This document shows positions 35,667-44,375 of a stretch of DNA of 48,043 nt, one piece after another. The stretch is from Deltaproteobacteria bacterium (lineage in GTDB: Bacteria; Desulfobacterota; Syntrophia; Syntrophales; Smithellaceae). The translations under genes and the position numbers were made by a program. The stretch is taken from NCBI GenBank assembly GCA_025361065.1, contig JANYAY010000013.1, positions 1 to 48,043 of the forward strand. Direction: 5' to 3'. The number at the start of each line of letters is the position of its first letter. The first letter of the stretch is position 1. A model generated the notes under the pieces. That model ran no database searches. It saw nothing but the letters and a program-made list of their open reading frames with translations, and was not told the origin of the DNA.

Positions 35667-37256
35667 ATGAAGGGATTAACACCGTATGAAGAAAACGTAA
35701 TACGTCGCGTCGCCGTAGGTGATATGCTCATTCGAACCGCCGCCCGCTATCCGCATACGAAAGCTCTGCGCTTTCGCGATAGAACCTACACGTTCACCGC
35801 ATTGAACAAAGCCGTCAACCGCTGTGCTCACGGCCTGACTAAAATGGGTGTAAAGAAGGGCGACCGGTGTGCTATTCTGTCCCACAACTGCGACCAGTTC
35901 GTCATCCTCTGGTGGGGCCTGATGAAGATCGGGGCTGTCATTACCCCCCTCAACTTCATGCTGAAAAACGACGAGGTCAAATATATCGTCAATCATTCTG
36001 AACCTGTGGCCTTCTTTGTTGAAGACAAGCTCATTCCGAACATGCTAACCATCAAGGATTCGTTGAAAACAGTCCGAATCTTCGGCTACATCAATCTGGC
36101 CGGCGAAGCCGTCCCGGAGGGGTGGCTGAACATTGAAGATCTCTGGAAGGCCGACCTTCCCGCCACAGAACCGGAAGTCCTGATTTATCCGGATGATCCG
36201 GCGCTCCTTCTCTATACCTCCGGCACCGAGTCGGCACCCAAAGGCGTCGTCAACACGCATCTCAATTTTTTCAGTATAGTCCTGAGCGCCTCGGCGGACC
36301 TGCACATCGGCAAGGGGGACGTCACTATCGGCGGCATTCCGCTGTATCATGTCGCTGCGATGTACCTCTTTATTGCCTTTGTCGCCCTCGGTGCCACAAA
36401 CCTGATGGAATATGCCCCGGACCCGGTCGAGATCCTGAAGTTCACTCAGGAAGATAAGGTTACTATCTGGGTCTGGCCACCGACTTTGTACATCAACCTG
36501 CCGCTGTTTCCGAACTTTGACCAACTCGACTTCTCATCGCTCAAACTATGCATTGTGTTCGGCGCACTTTGTCCACCGGCTGTTCTGGAGCGGTGGCGAA
36601 CAAAGCTGCCTTCAACCCAGTTCATGAACTACTATGGTCAGACGGAGATGAGTCCCCTGGGTGCCTGTCTGCAGGATGAAGATTTCCCTGCGCATCCTGA
36701 TTCCATCGGCCGTTCCCATGTTCCGCTGGAATTGAAGGTCTTTGGTCTGGACGACAAGGAGCTGCCCCGGGGCGAAGTTGGTCAACTCGTTGCAAGAGGT
36801 CCGGCAATCATGCGTGGCTATTACAAGGAAGAGGACAAGACGGCAGCGACTTTCCGGGGCGGTTGGCACCATACGGGCGACATCGTCCGGATGGACGACG
36901 AAGGTTTTATCTACTTCGTTGATCGGGCCAAGGACATCATCAAGACCGGCGGAGAAAATGTCTCCTCACAGGAAGTCGAGGCGTTCCTGTACAAGCATCC
37001 GAAAGTGGCCGATGCGGCCGTCATCGGTATGCCCGATCCGGTCTGGTCGGAAGCAGTTACGGCGATCGTAGTCCCCAAGCCGGGTCAGACGCTGAACGAG
37101 AAAGAGATCATTGATTTTTGCAAAGAGTCTCTGGCTGTCTACAAGGTTCCGAAAAATATTTTCTTTATCGAGGCGCTGCCGCGCAATCCGAGCGGCAAGG
37201 TCCTGAAGAACATCCTGCGCAAGGAATGCGAGGACAAACTGAAGGCAAAGGTCTAA
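35667..37256 (+). CDS. AMP-forming acyl-CoA ligase
   Basis: 529 residues of the ANL superfamily. AMP-binding loop LLLYTSGTESAPKGVVNTH, then YYGQTEMSP (A5), GWHHTGDIVRMDDEGFIYFV (A7-A8), RAKDIIKTGGENV hinge, and the catalytic Lys in PRNPSGKVLKN (A10). It activates a carboxylic acid with ATP and CoA and is probably the entry enzyme of this operon. Base composition is somewhat more GC-rich than the genes on either side, and it directly follows the wreck of another ligase, consistent with replacement by transfer. ATG 35667 follows GGGGGAA. Confidence 0.94.
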   Translation: MKGLTPYEENVIRRVAVGDMLIRTAARYPHTKALRFRDRTYTFTALNKAVNRCAHGLTKMGVKKGDRCAILSHNCDQFVILWWGLMKIGAVITPLNFMLKNDEVKYIVNHSEPVAFFVEDKLIPNMLTIKDSLKTVRIFGYINLAGEAVPEGWLNIEDLWKADLPATEPEVLIYPDDPALLLYTSGTESAPKGVVNTHLNFFSIVLSASADLHIGKGDVTIGGIPLYHVAAMYLFIAFVALGATNLMEYAPDPVEILKFTQEDKVTIWVWPPTLYINLPLFPNFDQLDFSSLKLCIVFGALCPPAVLERWRTKLPSTQFMNYYGQTEMSPLGACLQDEDFPAHPDSIGRSHVPLELKVFGLDDKELPRGEVGQLVARGPAIMRGYYKEEDKTAATFRGGWHHTGDIVRMDDEGFIYFVDRAKDIIKTGGENVSSQEVEAFLYKHPKVADAAVIGMPDPVWSEAVTAIVVPKPGQTLNEKEIIDFCKESLAVYKVPKNIFFIEALPRNPSGKVLKNILRKECEDKLKAKV

Positions 37257-37316
37257 GGACGACGGGATTGATGAAAGTAAAGACAAAATAATACAATAAT
37301 TATGAGGTGAAAACTA

Positions 37317-38234
37317 ATGAGCAATAAACGTATTGTTACCTGTGCAATAACCGGATCTATTAATATTCCCACTATGTCGGAGTACCTTCCCATCACACCC
37401 CTGCAGATCGCTCAAAATGCGCTGGATGCCGCTGCTGCGGGAGCGGCGGTGGTTCATATCCATGCCCGCAATCCGGAGAACGGCATGCCCTCGCCGGATC
37501 TTAATATCTTTCAGGAGATTATTGATCTCATTCGTGAAAAGAATAAGGAACTCATTATTTGTCTTACCACGGGCGGTGGCGCGGGAATGACGGTAGAGCA
37601 GCGGTTGTCGGTGGTTCCGCGGTTCAAGCCGGAGCTGGCTTCCTGCAATCTGGGATCCATAAATTGGGGAATATTTGTCATTGGCGAGAAATATAAAGAG
37701 TTCAAATATCCTTGGGAAAGCGCGATGCTGAAGATGATGGAAGGTGCCATCTTCCAGAATAGTTTTGCCGATCTTAAAGCGATGCTTCCCATAATGGCAG
37801 AAAATGGAACCAAACCGGAGTTTGAGGTTTACGATACGGGGCACCTCAACAATTTGGCCTACCTGATACAGGCAGGCCTCATTAAAACGCCAGTTTATTT
37901 GCAGTTTGTGACTGGTATCTTGGGAGGTATCGGTTCAACTCCTTACGATCTTATCAATCTGCACACGACTGCAGATCGGCTTATCGGTCCGGGGAACTAC
38001 GTGTGGTCTGCATTCGGTGCAGGACGGGCCGAGTTTCCCATCTGTGCCCAGGCGTTATTATTGGGAGGTAATGTGCGGGTAGGTATGGAAGACAATCTAA
38101 TGCTCACCCGCAAGCAGAAGGCAAAGAATAATGGGGAATTGGTGGAGAAGATGGTGAGAATCATGCGGGAATTCGATTTCGAGCCAGCCACGACGGAAGA
38201 GGCGCGGGAGATTCTGGGTCTAAAGAAGAAGTAG
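37317..38234 (+). CDS. BKACE family beta-keto acid cleavage enzyme (DUF849)
   Basis: 305-residue TIM-barrel protein. The zinc-binding HIH lies in AAVVHIHARNPENGMPS, with the distal GNVRVGMEDN Glu as third ligand and FEVYDTGHLNN and CLTTGGGAGM as substrate-side loops. BKACE enzymes condense a beta-keto acid with acetyl-CoA to yield acetoacetate and a new acyl-CoA; the founding member Kce acts in lysine fermentation. Here it could process a free beta-keto acid made by the pathway, tying in with the CoA-transferase gene. ATG follows GAGGTG. The class within BKACE cannot be fixed by eye. Confidence 0.92.
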   Translation: MSNKRIVTCAITGSINIPTMSEYLPITPLQIAQNALDAAAAGAAVVHIHARNPENGMPSPDLNIFQEIIDLIREKNKELIICLTTGGGAGMTVEQRLSVVPRFKPELASCNLGSINWGIFVIGEKYKEFKYPWESAMLKMMEGAIFQNSFADLKAMLPIMAENGTKPEFEVYDTGHLNNLAYLIQAGLIKTPVYLQFVTGILGGIGSTPYDLINLHTTADRLIGPGNYVWSAFGAGRAEFPICAQALLLGGNVRVGMEDNLMLTRKQKAKNNGELVEKMVRIMREFDFEPATTEEAREILGLKKK

Positions 38235-38303
38235 CGTTGACATTGGTAAAGTTGGCAAAAGGGTTTCATTACGTCCACAACATATACAAGGAGTCAACGG
38301 ATT

Positions 38304-39446
38304 ATGAATTTTGATTTCAGTAAAGAAGAACAACTCATCCAAAAAGCGGCCAAAGAATTTGCGGACAAACGTATTGCACCGGTAGCCGGCAACATCCATC
38401 GAACCAATGCAATGCCTGCGGAGATCGTGGATGGTCTGGCCGATTTGGGTATGTTCGGAATCCCTTTTTTAGAAAAATACGGCGGAGGCGAGGCCGGTTA
38501 TCTCAGCTATATCCTGGCTTTGGAGCAATTGTCCAAAGCCTCGGCCGGTGTGGGGATGATCATCTCGGTCAATGCCGTGGGCCTGGCCGTCATTAACGTA
38601 TTCGGCACGGAGGAACAAAAACTTGCGTATCTGCCTCAGAGTATTGACGGAAAAAAGATCATGTCTTTCGCCTTTACGGAACCGGGCACGGGGTCTGATC
38701 CCAAACAACTCACGACAACGGTCAGCAGGGATAAAGACGGCTATCTCCTCAACGGAACCAAACGTTTTATCAGCAATGCGGGCTATAAAGGGCCTATGGT
38801 CGTTGTAGCCAAAGAAAGCGATACGGGCAAAGCAACGGCGTTTGTGATTGATAAGTTCTGCGACGGTTATTCCCTCTCCGCGCCCTGGGAAAAGATAGGG
38901 GCTCATGGCGGCGGCCTTTACGATGTGTATTTCAAGGATGTGAAAATACCGGCGGAAAACTTGCTAGGTCAGAATGGCGGCGGCCTTTCGGCGCTCAAGA
39001 TTGCCATGATTTATGGAAAAATCGGCCTGACGGGTTTATTCCTGGGCCAGGCACTGGCTGCATTTGAGGAGGGTCTTCGGTACGCCAATGAAAAGATGCA
39101 CCGCGGGGAATCCATTGGACACAAATTCGAGCACATCAAAATATCAGTGGCCGACATGGCGATGAAATATGATGCGGCCAAATGGCACGCGTATCACCTC
39201 GGGTGGGCTGCCGACAATTACAAAGACCCGTTGCAGTTGGCGAAAGAAGCGGCCTTATCCAAAGTGTTCGTTGCCGAAACGGCCATTGACATCGCCCGGA
39301 TCTCAATGGGCATCCATGGCTCCTATGGTCTGATGGAAGACTACAAAATATCCCAGATATGGGGCGATGCGATCATTGGTCCGCAGGTTGAAGGCACGGC
39401 GCCGCTCTTGAAAATAATGGGAGCTGGAATCATTCTGAACGGCTAA
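38304..39446 (+). CDS. acyl-CoA dehydrogenase 2 (MCAD-type catalytic base)
   Basis: 380-residue FAD-dependent dehydrogenase. AFTEPGTGSDPKQL and IHGSYGLMEDYKISQIWGD are the family landmarks. The catalytic Glu is at the standard place (E363 in PQVEGTAPL), and helix G lacks Glu (IYGKIGLTGL). It therefore differs in active-site design from acyl-CoA dehydrogenase 1, so the operon runs two distinct oxidations. ATG 38304 follows AAGGAG. It lies directly upstream of fixC. Confidence 0.92.
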   Translation: MNFDFSKEEQLIQKAAKEFADKRIAPVAGNIHRTNAMPAEIVDGLADLGMFGIPFLEKYGGGEAGYLSYILALEQLSKASAGVGMIISVNAVGLAVINVFGTEEQKLAYLPQSIDGKKIMSFAFTEPGTGSDPKQLTTTVSRDKDGYLLNGTKRFISNAGYKGPMVVVAKESDTGKATAFVIDKFCDGYSLSAPWEKIGAHGGGLYDVYFKDVKIPAENLLGQNGGGLSALKIAMIYGKIGLTGLFLGQALAAFEEGLRYANEKMHRGESIGHKFEHIKISVADMAMKYDAAKWHAYHLGWAADNYKDPLQLAKEAALSKVFVAETAIDIARISMGIHGSYGLMEDYKISQIWGDAIIGPQVEGTAPLLKIMGAGIILNG

Positions 39447-39492
39447 GCCGTGTTCCGCCATGGTGGGGAGCAATAAACGTGGAGATGGATAA

Positions 39493-40794
39493 ATGGAACA
39501 AGAAGACGACTCACGATTTGATGCCATTGTCATCGGAGGAGGGCTGGCGGGACTTTCCGCAGCCTACACCCTCGCCGCGGAAGGTATGGAGGTCTTGGTT
39601 CTTGAACGGGGCGACTATCCGGGAGCCAAAAATGTAACGGGGGGCCGAATCTATGTGAGTTCCATCCGGGAGCTTTTTCCTGATTTGTGGACGAAGGCCC
39701 CGTTGGAAAGGTTCATCGCCCATGAAGAAATCTGCGTTATGGGCCGGGATAGTTCCCTGAACGTAAGGTATGACGGCAGTGAATTGCTCCGGGAGCCTCA
39801 TCAGAGTTACAGCATTTTGCGCGGAAAATTCGACAAGTGGTTTGCCAGGCAGGCCGAACACAAAGGCGCCACGATTATCTGCAAAACCAGGGTGGACGAT
39901 ATTATTATCGAGAACGGTCGGGTTGTTGGCGTTGTGGCGGCGGGAGACCGTCTGATGGCCAATGTTGTAATCGCCTGCGACGGTGTGCTGTCGTTTGCCG
40001 CCGGGAAGGCCGGGTTAAATAAGTCCGCAGACAGCGGTCATTTCGCCATCGGATTCAAGGAGGTGATCGAAATTGACCCCGCTGTTCTCGAAGACCGCTT
40101 CAATTTGACAGAGGATGAAGGTGCCGCCCGTCTTTTTATCGGCGACGTCACGGCGGGAAAATTCGGCGGCGGATTCCTTTATACGAATAAAAGCAGCGTC
40201 AGCTTGGGGCTTGTTTTAGGGATCGGCGCTCTAGTGGTGGAAGAACCAACCGTTCAAGTGCCGGAACTTCTGAACAAGTTCAAGCAACGGTCCGAAATAT
40301 CCAGATTGATTAGAGGAGGAAAAACCGTTGAGTACTCGGCGCATATGATTCCGGAAGGGGGCATAAAAGCCATGGGCAAACTTTACGCCGACGGCATCCT
40401 TGTCGCGGGAGATGCGGCGGGATTTTCCATTAATATCGGAATCACTGTCAGAGGCATGGAATACGCCATGGCTTCCGGCTACTATGCCGCCCGGGCCGTT
40501 ATCAACGCAAAGGAGAAAAACGACTATAGTGCAGCCACCCTGGCCGTGTATGAAAAGTTTCTGAACGACAGTTTCGTCATGACAGATTTTAAAAACTTTC
40601 GGGAGTCTCTCGACGTTCTGAAATATCCCCTGCTATATGGGCATTATCCCGAATTGATCGTCGGGATTATGAAAGATTTGTACGAAATGCCCGCGGGACC
40701 GAAAACCCGGATATTCCCCACCGTCAGAAAACATCTGGGGTTGCGCGAACTGTGGGCAATGGTTCCCCTCTGCCGAAGGATGATGAAAATATGA
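39493..40794 (+). CDS. fixC: FixC-like ETF:quinone oxidoreductase flavoprotein
   Basis: 433-residue FAD protein. The dinucleotide-binding motif AIVIGGGLAGLSAAYTLAAE is followed by ERGDYPGAKNVTGGRIY, and a second FAD segment is DGILVAGDAAGFSINIG. It accepts electrons from EtfAB and, with FixX, passes them to quinone. The FixX start codon overlaps its stop (ATGA). With the etf genes downstream, this is a complete FixABCX set, some of which bifurcate electrons from NADH to ferredoxin and quinone; here the acyl-CoA dehydrogenases are the likely donors. Confidence 0.94.
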   Translation: MEQEDDSRFDAIVIGGGLAGLSAAYTLAAEGMEVLVLERGDYPGAKNVTGGRIYVSSIRELFPDLWTKAPLERFIAHEEICVMGRDSSLNVRYDGSELLREPHQSYSILRGKFDKWFARQAEHKGATIICKTRVDDIIIENGRVVGVVAAGDRLMANVVIACDGVLSFAAGKAGLNKSADSGHFAIGFKEVIEIDPAVLEDRFNLTEDEGAARLFIGDVTAGKFGGGFLYTNKSSVSLGLVLGIGALVVEEPTVQVPELLNKFKQRSEISRLIRGGKTVEYSAHMIPEGGIKAMGKLYADGILVAGDAAGFSINIGITVRGMEYAMASGYYAARAVINAKEKNDYSAATLAVYEKFLNDSFVMTDFKNFRESLDVLKYPLLYGHYPELIVGIMKDLYEMPAGPKTRIFPTVRKHLGLRELWAMVPLCRRMMKI

Positions 40795-41066
40795 GCGACT
40801 TGAAAGCTAAACTGGGATTGGATGTCTTCAAAGAAGATAAGGCCTTTCCCATTGCGATAAAAAAAGGACTTGAGCGCGACCCGCGCTTAAAAAAAATGGT
40901 TTTGATCTGTCCCGCCGGATTGTACGGCGAGGACGAGTCGGGGAAGATAGCCCTGAGTGCAGATGGGTGTCTGGAATGCGGGACATGCCTGCTGGTGTGC
41001 GGAGCGGATATATTGGACTGGCAATATCCGAGAGGCGGTGCGGGCGTGCAATTTCGTTTTGGCTGA
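40791..41066 (+). CDS. fixX: FixX-like ferredoxin
   Basis: 91 residues with CPAGLY (C40) and CLECGTCLLVC (C60, C63, C66, C70), the cluster-binding cysteines of FixX, which docks on FixC to form the ETF:quinone oxidoreductase. I chose ATG 40791, overlapping the fixC stop by 4 nt; a longer start at 40752 would lie inside fixC. Length agrees with the roughly 95 residues of known FixX. Confidence 0.93.
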   Translation: MSDLKAKLGLDVFKEDKAFPIAIKKGLERDPRLKKMVLICPAGLYGEDESGKIALSADGCLECGTCLLVCGADILDWQYPRGGAGVQFRFG

Positions 41067-41197
41067 CAGGCCATTTCGGAGATGGAAACGAACCGGGGGT
41101 TGACATCCGTAAAACGGTTCGGGCGGTATGGTGGGGTTGCCGTATTTCCTGCCCTTTGTGCTTCTTATTGAACCATACACAAAAAGGAGGTTTTGCG
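41067..41197. other. fixX-etfB spacer
   Basis: About 130 bp with no gene. It ends in the strong ribosome site AAAGGAGG (41183-41190) of etfB. The small gap within an otherwise tight operon may reflect a lost fragment. Confidence 0.4.
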
Positions 41198-41956
41198 GTG
41201 AATATTGTTGTAGCCATGAAGCAAATTCCCGATTTGCAGCAGATTAGAATCAGGAATCGGTGCCCCGTTCTGGATGATGTCCCTCTCACTCTCGGGAAAA
41301 TCGATAAAAATGCCCTCGAAGCAGGATTAAAAATCAGGGAAAACGCAGGAAATAAAGGCCGGGTTATCGTTGTATCAGCGGGGAACCGGGACATTGAGGA
41401 AACCGTCAAGGAAGCACTGGCAGCGGGAGCCGACGAGGCCTGCATCGTTGTTGACGAGGCCGCGAGCGATCTGGAAAGCTCCATCAGCGCTATTCTCCTT
41501 GCCGCAGCGATAAAAAGAATTGGAGTGGCGGATATAATTCTCTTTGGCGAAGGCAGCGGCGATAACTATTCGGGTCAGGTGGGGGCGAGAGTAGCGGAGA
41601 TCCTGGATCTTCCGCAGGTCGGCTACGCCGGCAATGTGGAAACTACCGGCCGGACGGCTAGAATCACCCGTGTTCTGGAAGATCGCGAAGAGATCGTCGA
41701 GGTCGAGTTGCCCGTCGTTGTCTGCATCCTGGCGGATATCAACGAACCGCGGATTCCTTCTGTTTCCCAGATATTAAAGGCGGGGAAAAAGCACAAGGAA
41801 ATAATTGAAATCGATGATCTGACTATGGAAACCAGTGGCCGCCGCATAGAAACCATCAGCAATCTGGCGCCGGAAACGGCACGCAAGCGTGAACCTGTGA
41901 ACACCTGCGGGGCATTGTGCGCAGTACTCGAAAAGGAAGGATTTTGGGCGAGGTAA
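41198..41956 (+). CDS. etfB: electron transfer flavoprotein beta subunit (FixA/EtfB)
   Basis: 252 residues. The start NIVVAMKQIPDLQQIRI is that of EtfB/FixA; LFGEGSGDNYSGQVGARVAE and LPVVVCILADINEPRIPS are the AMP/FAD-binding and recognition segments. GTG 41198 is used, 7 nt after AAAGGAGG; longer frames upstream run through the spacer. It binds AMP or a second FAD and takes electrons from acyl-CoA dehydrogenases together with EtfA. Confidence 0.93.
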   Translation: MNIVVAMKQIPDLQQIRIRNRCPVLDDVPLTLGKIDKNALEAGLKIRENAGNKGRVIVVSAGNRDIEETVKEALAAGADEACIVVDEAASDLESSISAILLAAAIKRIGVADIILFGEGSGDNYSGQVGARVAEILDLPQVGYAGNVETTGRTARITRVLEDREEIVEVELPVVVCILADINEPRIPSVSQILKAGKKHKEIIEIDDLTMETSGRRIETISNLAPETARKREPVNTCGALCAVLEKEGFWAR

Positions 41957-41960
41957 AACT

Positions 41961-42908
41961 ATGGCGGGAATACTCATCTACAGCGATCAGGACCCATTGA
42001 GTTTTGAGCTGCTAACAGCGGCCCGGTACATTGCGGAAAACACCGGTGCGGCGGTGAAAGCAGTAAGTATCAATAATCACGCGCAGGCGGAGGCGCTGGC
42101 CGGTAGAGGGGCCGAAAGCTACCGGATCGACGGCAAGGAGATCATCCTGGAAGATACGGCGGCTGTGGCTCGGGCGCTCAAAGGAGCCGTCGAGACTCTG
42201 GATACGGACGTTGTTCTCTTGTCGGCCAACCGCAGGGGCAAGGAACTGGCGGGACGATTGGCTCAAATGCTTGATGCAGGATGCCTGAGCGATGTGAACG
42301 CCCTGGCCGTCCGTTCGGGACGAATAGAATGTACGAGAAATGCGCTGGGCGGGGCTACTGTCGCCGTTCAGACGGTGACAAGCAAAAGGAAAGTGATTGC
42401 TCTTTCGGCCAAAGTATTTGCCGCCGCCCCGGACGGCGTCGGACATATCAGCGATCTTACGTTGGACGTCAAAGGGTCCGGAATCAAACTTATGGAATCA
42501 CGTGCGAAGGCGGAGGAGGCTGCCCATATTGAAACTGCCGCTGTTCTGGTGGTTGTAGGCCAGGGACTGGAAAACAGAAAGGATCTTGCGATTGTGAAGA
42601 GGATTGCAGACAGCCTGAAAGGAGAAGTCGCCTGTTCCAAGCCCGTAGCTACCGACAAGAAATGGCTTGCAGAAGACCGGATCATCGGGCTTTCGGGAAA
42701 AATCTGCAAGCCCGATTTGGCGATACTGCTGGGAGTCTCCGGTCAGGTTCAGTTCATGGTCGGGATCCGCGATGCCAAAACCATTGTGGCGATCAACCGT
42801 GACGAGAATGCCTGCATCATGCAAAACGCCGATTACATTATGACTGCCGATCTTCAGGATGTTCTGCCCGAACTCAGCAGAGCGCTGACGGGGACGGTGC
42901 CGTCATGA
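41961..42908 (+). CDS. etfA: electron transfer flavoprotein alpha subunit (FixB/EtfA)
   Basis: 315 residues. The C-terminal FAD domain is diagnostic: LLGVSGQVQFMVGIRDAKTI and VAINRDENACIMQNADYIM. The N-terminal domain (ILIYSDQDPLSFELLTAARY) matches EtfA/FixB. It begins 4 bp after etfB and ends the operon. It holds the electron-transferring FAD. Confidence 0.94.
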   Translation: MAGILIYSDQDPLSFELLTAARYIAENTGAAVKAVSINNHAQAEALAGRGAESYRIDGKEIILEDTAAVARALKGAVETLDTDVVLLSANRRGKELAGRLAQMLDAGCLSDVNALAVRSGRIECTRNALGGATVAVQTVTSKRKVIALSAKVFAAAPDGVGHISDLTLDVKGSGIKLMESRAKAEEAAHIETAAVLVVVGQGLENRKDLAIVKRIADSLKGEVACSKPVATDKKWLAEDRIIGLSGKICKPDLAILLGVSGQVQFMVGIRDAKTIVAINRDENACIMQNADYIMTADLQDVLPELSRALTGTVPS

Positions 42909-43054
42909 AAACCTTAACGGATGTGCCAATCGGTACCTAATGGCCATTTGACATCTCAATGGGCATCTGGTAGTTAAATCAAAGTATTTTACACTACAAA
43001 GCACCTTCCTTTTATTTCCCATCGTAACCCTTTGCCACGATTGCGGATTATTCG

Positions 43055-44185
43055 ATGAAAGATCCATCCAAGATAAGACAGAAACTCATCCGAAAGAAAT
43101 CAGGAACAAAGCACAAACAGACAAAAGCCGCACTTCAGGGGAGCGAACAAAATTACCGCCTGCTGGCCACTTTCCATAAACGGCTCAATGATATTTCCAT
43201 AGCTTTTATCGAGGCATCCGACACGGAATACCTGTTCAATATAATTGCTGAATCATTTCGTCATCTTACAGGCGCTATTGCCGCCACTTTTTCAGTTTAT
43301 AATCAGGAGAACCGGGCCTTGAAAGCCACAGCATTATCGATCGATCAGATATCAGGCGCCAAAGTAGGCTCAATCTTTGGACCCGAGCTGTTTGAAATGA
43401 GCATGCCGGTTAGTACAGATGACCTGGAGCAAATGCGCAGTCTAAGTGTGAGAAGACTAAAAGATCTGTGCGAGCTTTCCTTCGGTGTAATACCACAGGA
43501 AACCTCTGATGCTGTCATGGACTCCATCGGGTGCCGGCAAATAATTGCCCTCGCTATTAGCTATGCTGATGAACTGATCGGCATGTGCGTAGCATATTTG
43601 TCGGAAGATCAGCCGGTAGTGCCGGATGATGCATTGCAAACTTACAGTTATTTATCAGGTATTGCGGTAAAGCGCAGACGGGCGGAAGAGGCGTTGCAAT
43701 ATTCCGAGAAGCGCTATCGACGGCTCTTTGAAACGGCCAAGGACGGTATATTGATTCTCGATGCCTATACGGGCAGGGTGGTTGATGTTAATTCCCTCCT
43801 TTTGAATTTACTCGGCTATTCTAACGAAGAATTATACGGGCAGTATATCTGGGATCTCGGCGCATCCAAAGACGCTTTCCATATCCTGCAGGATAACGAA
43901 TATATTCGTTACGATGATTTGCCCCTGGAAACCCGCGAGGGGCATACGGTTGCCGTGGAATTTGTCAGTAATATTTATCTGGTGGACAACAGCAAAGTGA
44001 TTCAGTGCAACATTCGTGACATCAGCGAACGCAAGCAGGCTGAGAAAGAAAAATCAAAACTCCAGGACCAGTTCCTTCAGGCTCAGAAGATGGAGTCCGT
44101 GGGGCGTTTGGTATATTCAGGGGGTATATTCAGGGGACATAACATTCGATTCAGTGCTATTACCTTCCGAGAAAAACCGGGATAA
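43055..44185 (+). pseudogene. truncated GAF-PAS sensor histidine kinase
   Basis: 376 residues remain. A short coiled start is followed by a GAF domain (about 50-195, DISIAFIEASDTEYLFNIIA) and a PAS domain (about 222-335, YRRLFETAKDGILILDAYTG). The coiled linker ends FLQAQKMESVGRL, where intact kinases continue into the H-box (typically AGGVAHDFNN). Here the frame instead runs into the repeat motif TATTCAGGGGGTATATTCAG and GGGGACATAAC (44133-44143) and stops. No H-box or ATPase domain follows. The remaining protein might still be made and sense a ligand, but it cannot be a kinase. Confidence 0.88.
44110..44150. repeat. GGGGACATAAC motif at kinase truncation point
   Basis: GTATATTCAGGGG occurs twice in a row and the second copy continues as GGGGACATAACATTCGATTC. 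It is the same motif family as at 6707, 7626, 7666, 8504 and 10319, and coincides with the breakpoint of the kinase gene. Confidence 0.8.
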
Positions 44186-44316
44186 ATCTTAGGTCTTGCG
44201 ATCTCAGAAAATCAAAAAACATTTTCTATCGTCAATATTCAGCCAAACATTAGGCAACCTACTGGCCGGGGTAAAAGCAAGCACCGGCGGCAATGAAGGG
44301 TAAATCGTATTTATTA

Positions 44317-44353
44317 CTTGGCTAAAGTAACGAAAAGTGTTACTTTAGCTAAG
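44317..44353. promoter_or_regulatory. inverted-repeat operator of the AbiE operon
   Basis: CTTGGCTAAAGTAAC and GTTACTTTAGCTAAG form a 15-bp inverted repeat with one mismatch around a 7-nt centre, 22 bp ahead of the AbiEi start. AbiEi antitoxins are known to repress their own operon by binding inverted repeats. Confidence 0.8.
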
Positions 44354-44375
44354 CGATTGATACTGGCGGGACGAT

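Noticed and set aside
43055-44185. Complete sensor protein that naturally lacks a kinase domain
   Set aside because: The linker ends in the exact pre-H-box sequence MESVGRL and then turns into repeat DNA, which indicates truncation.
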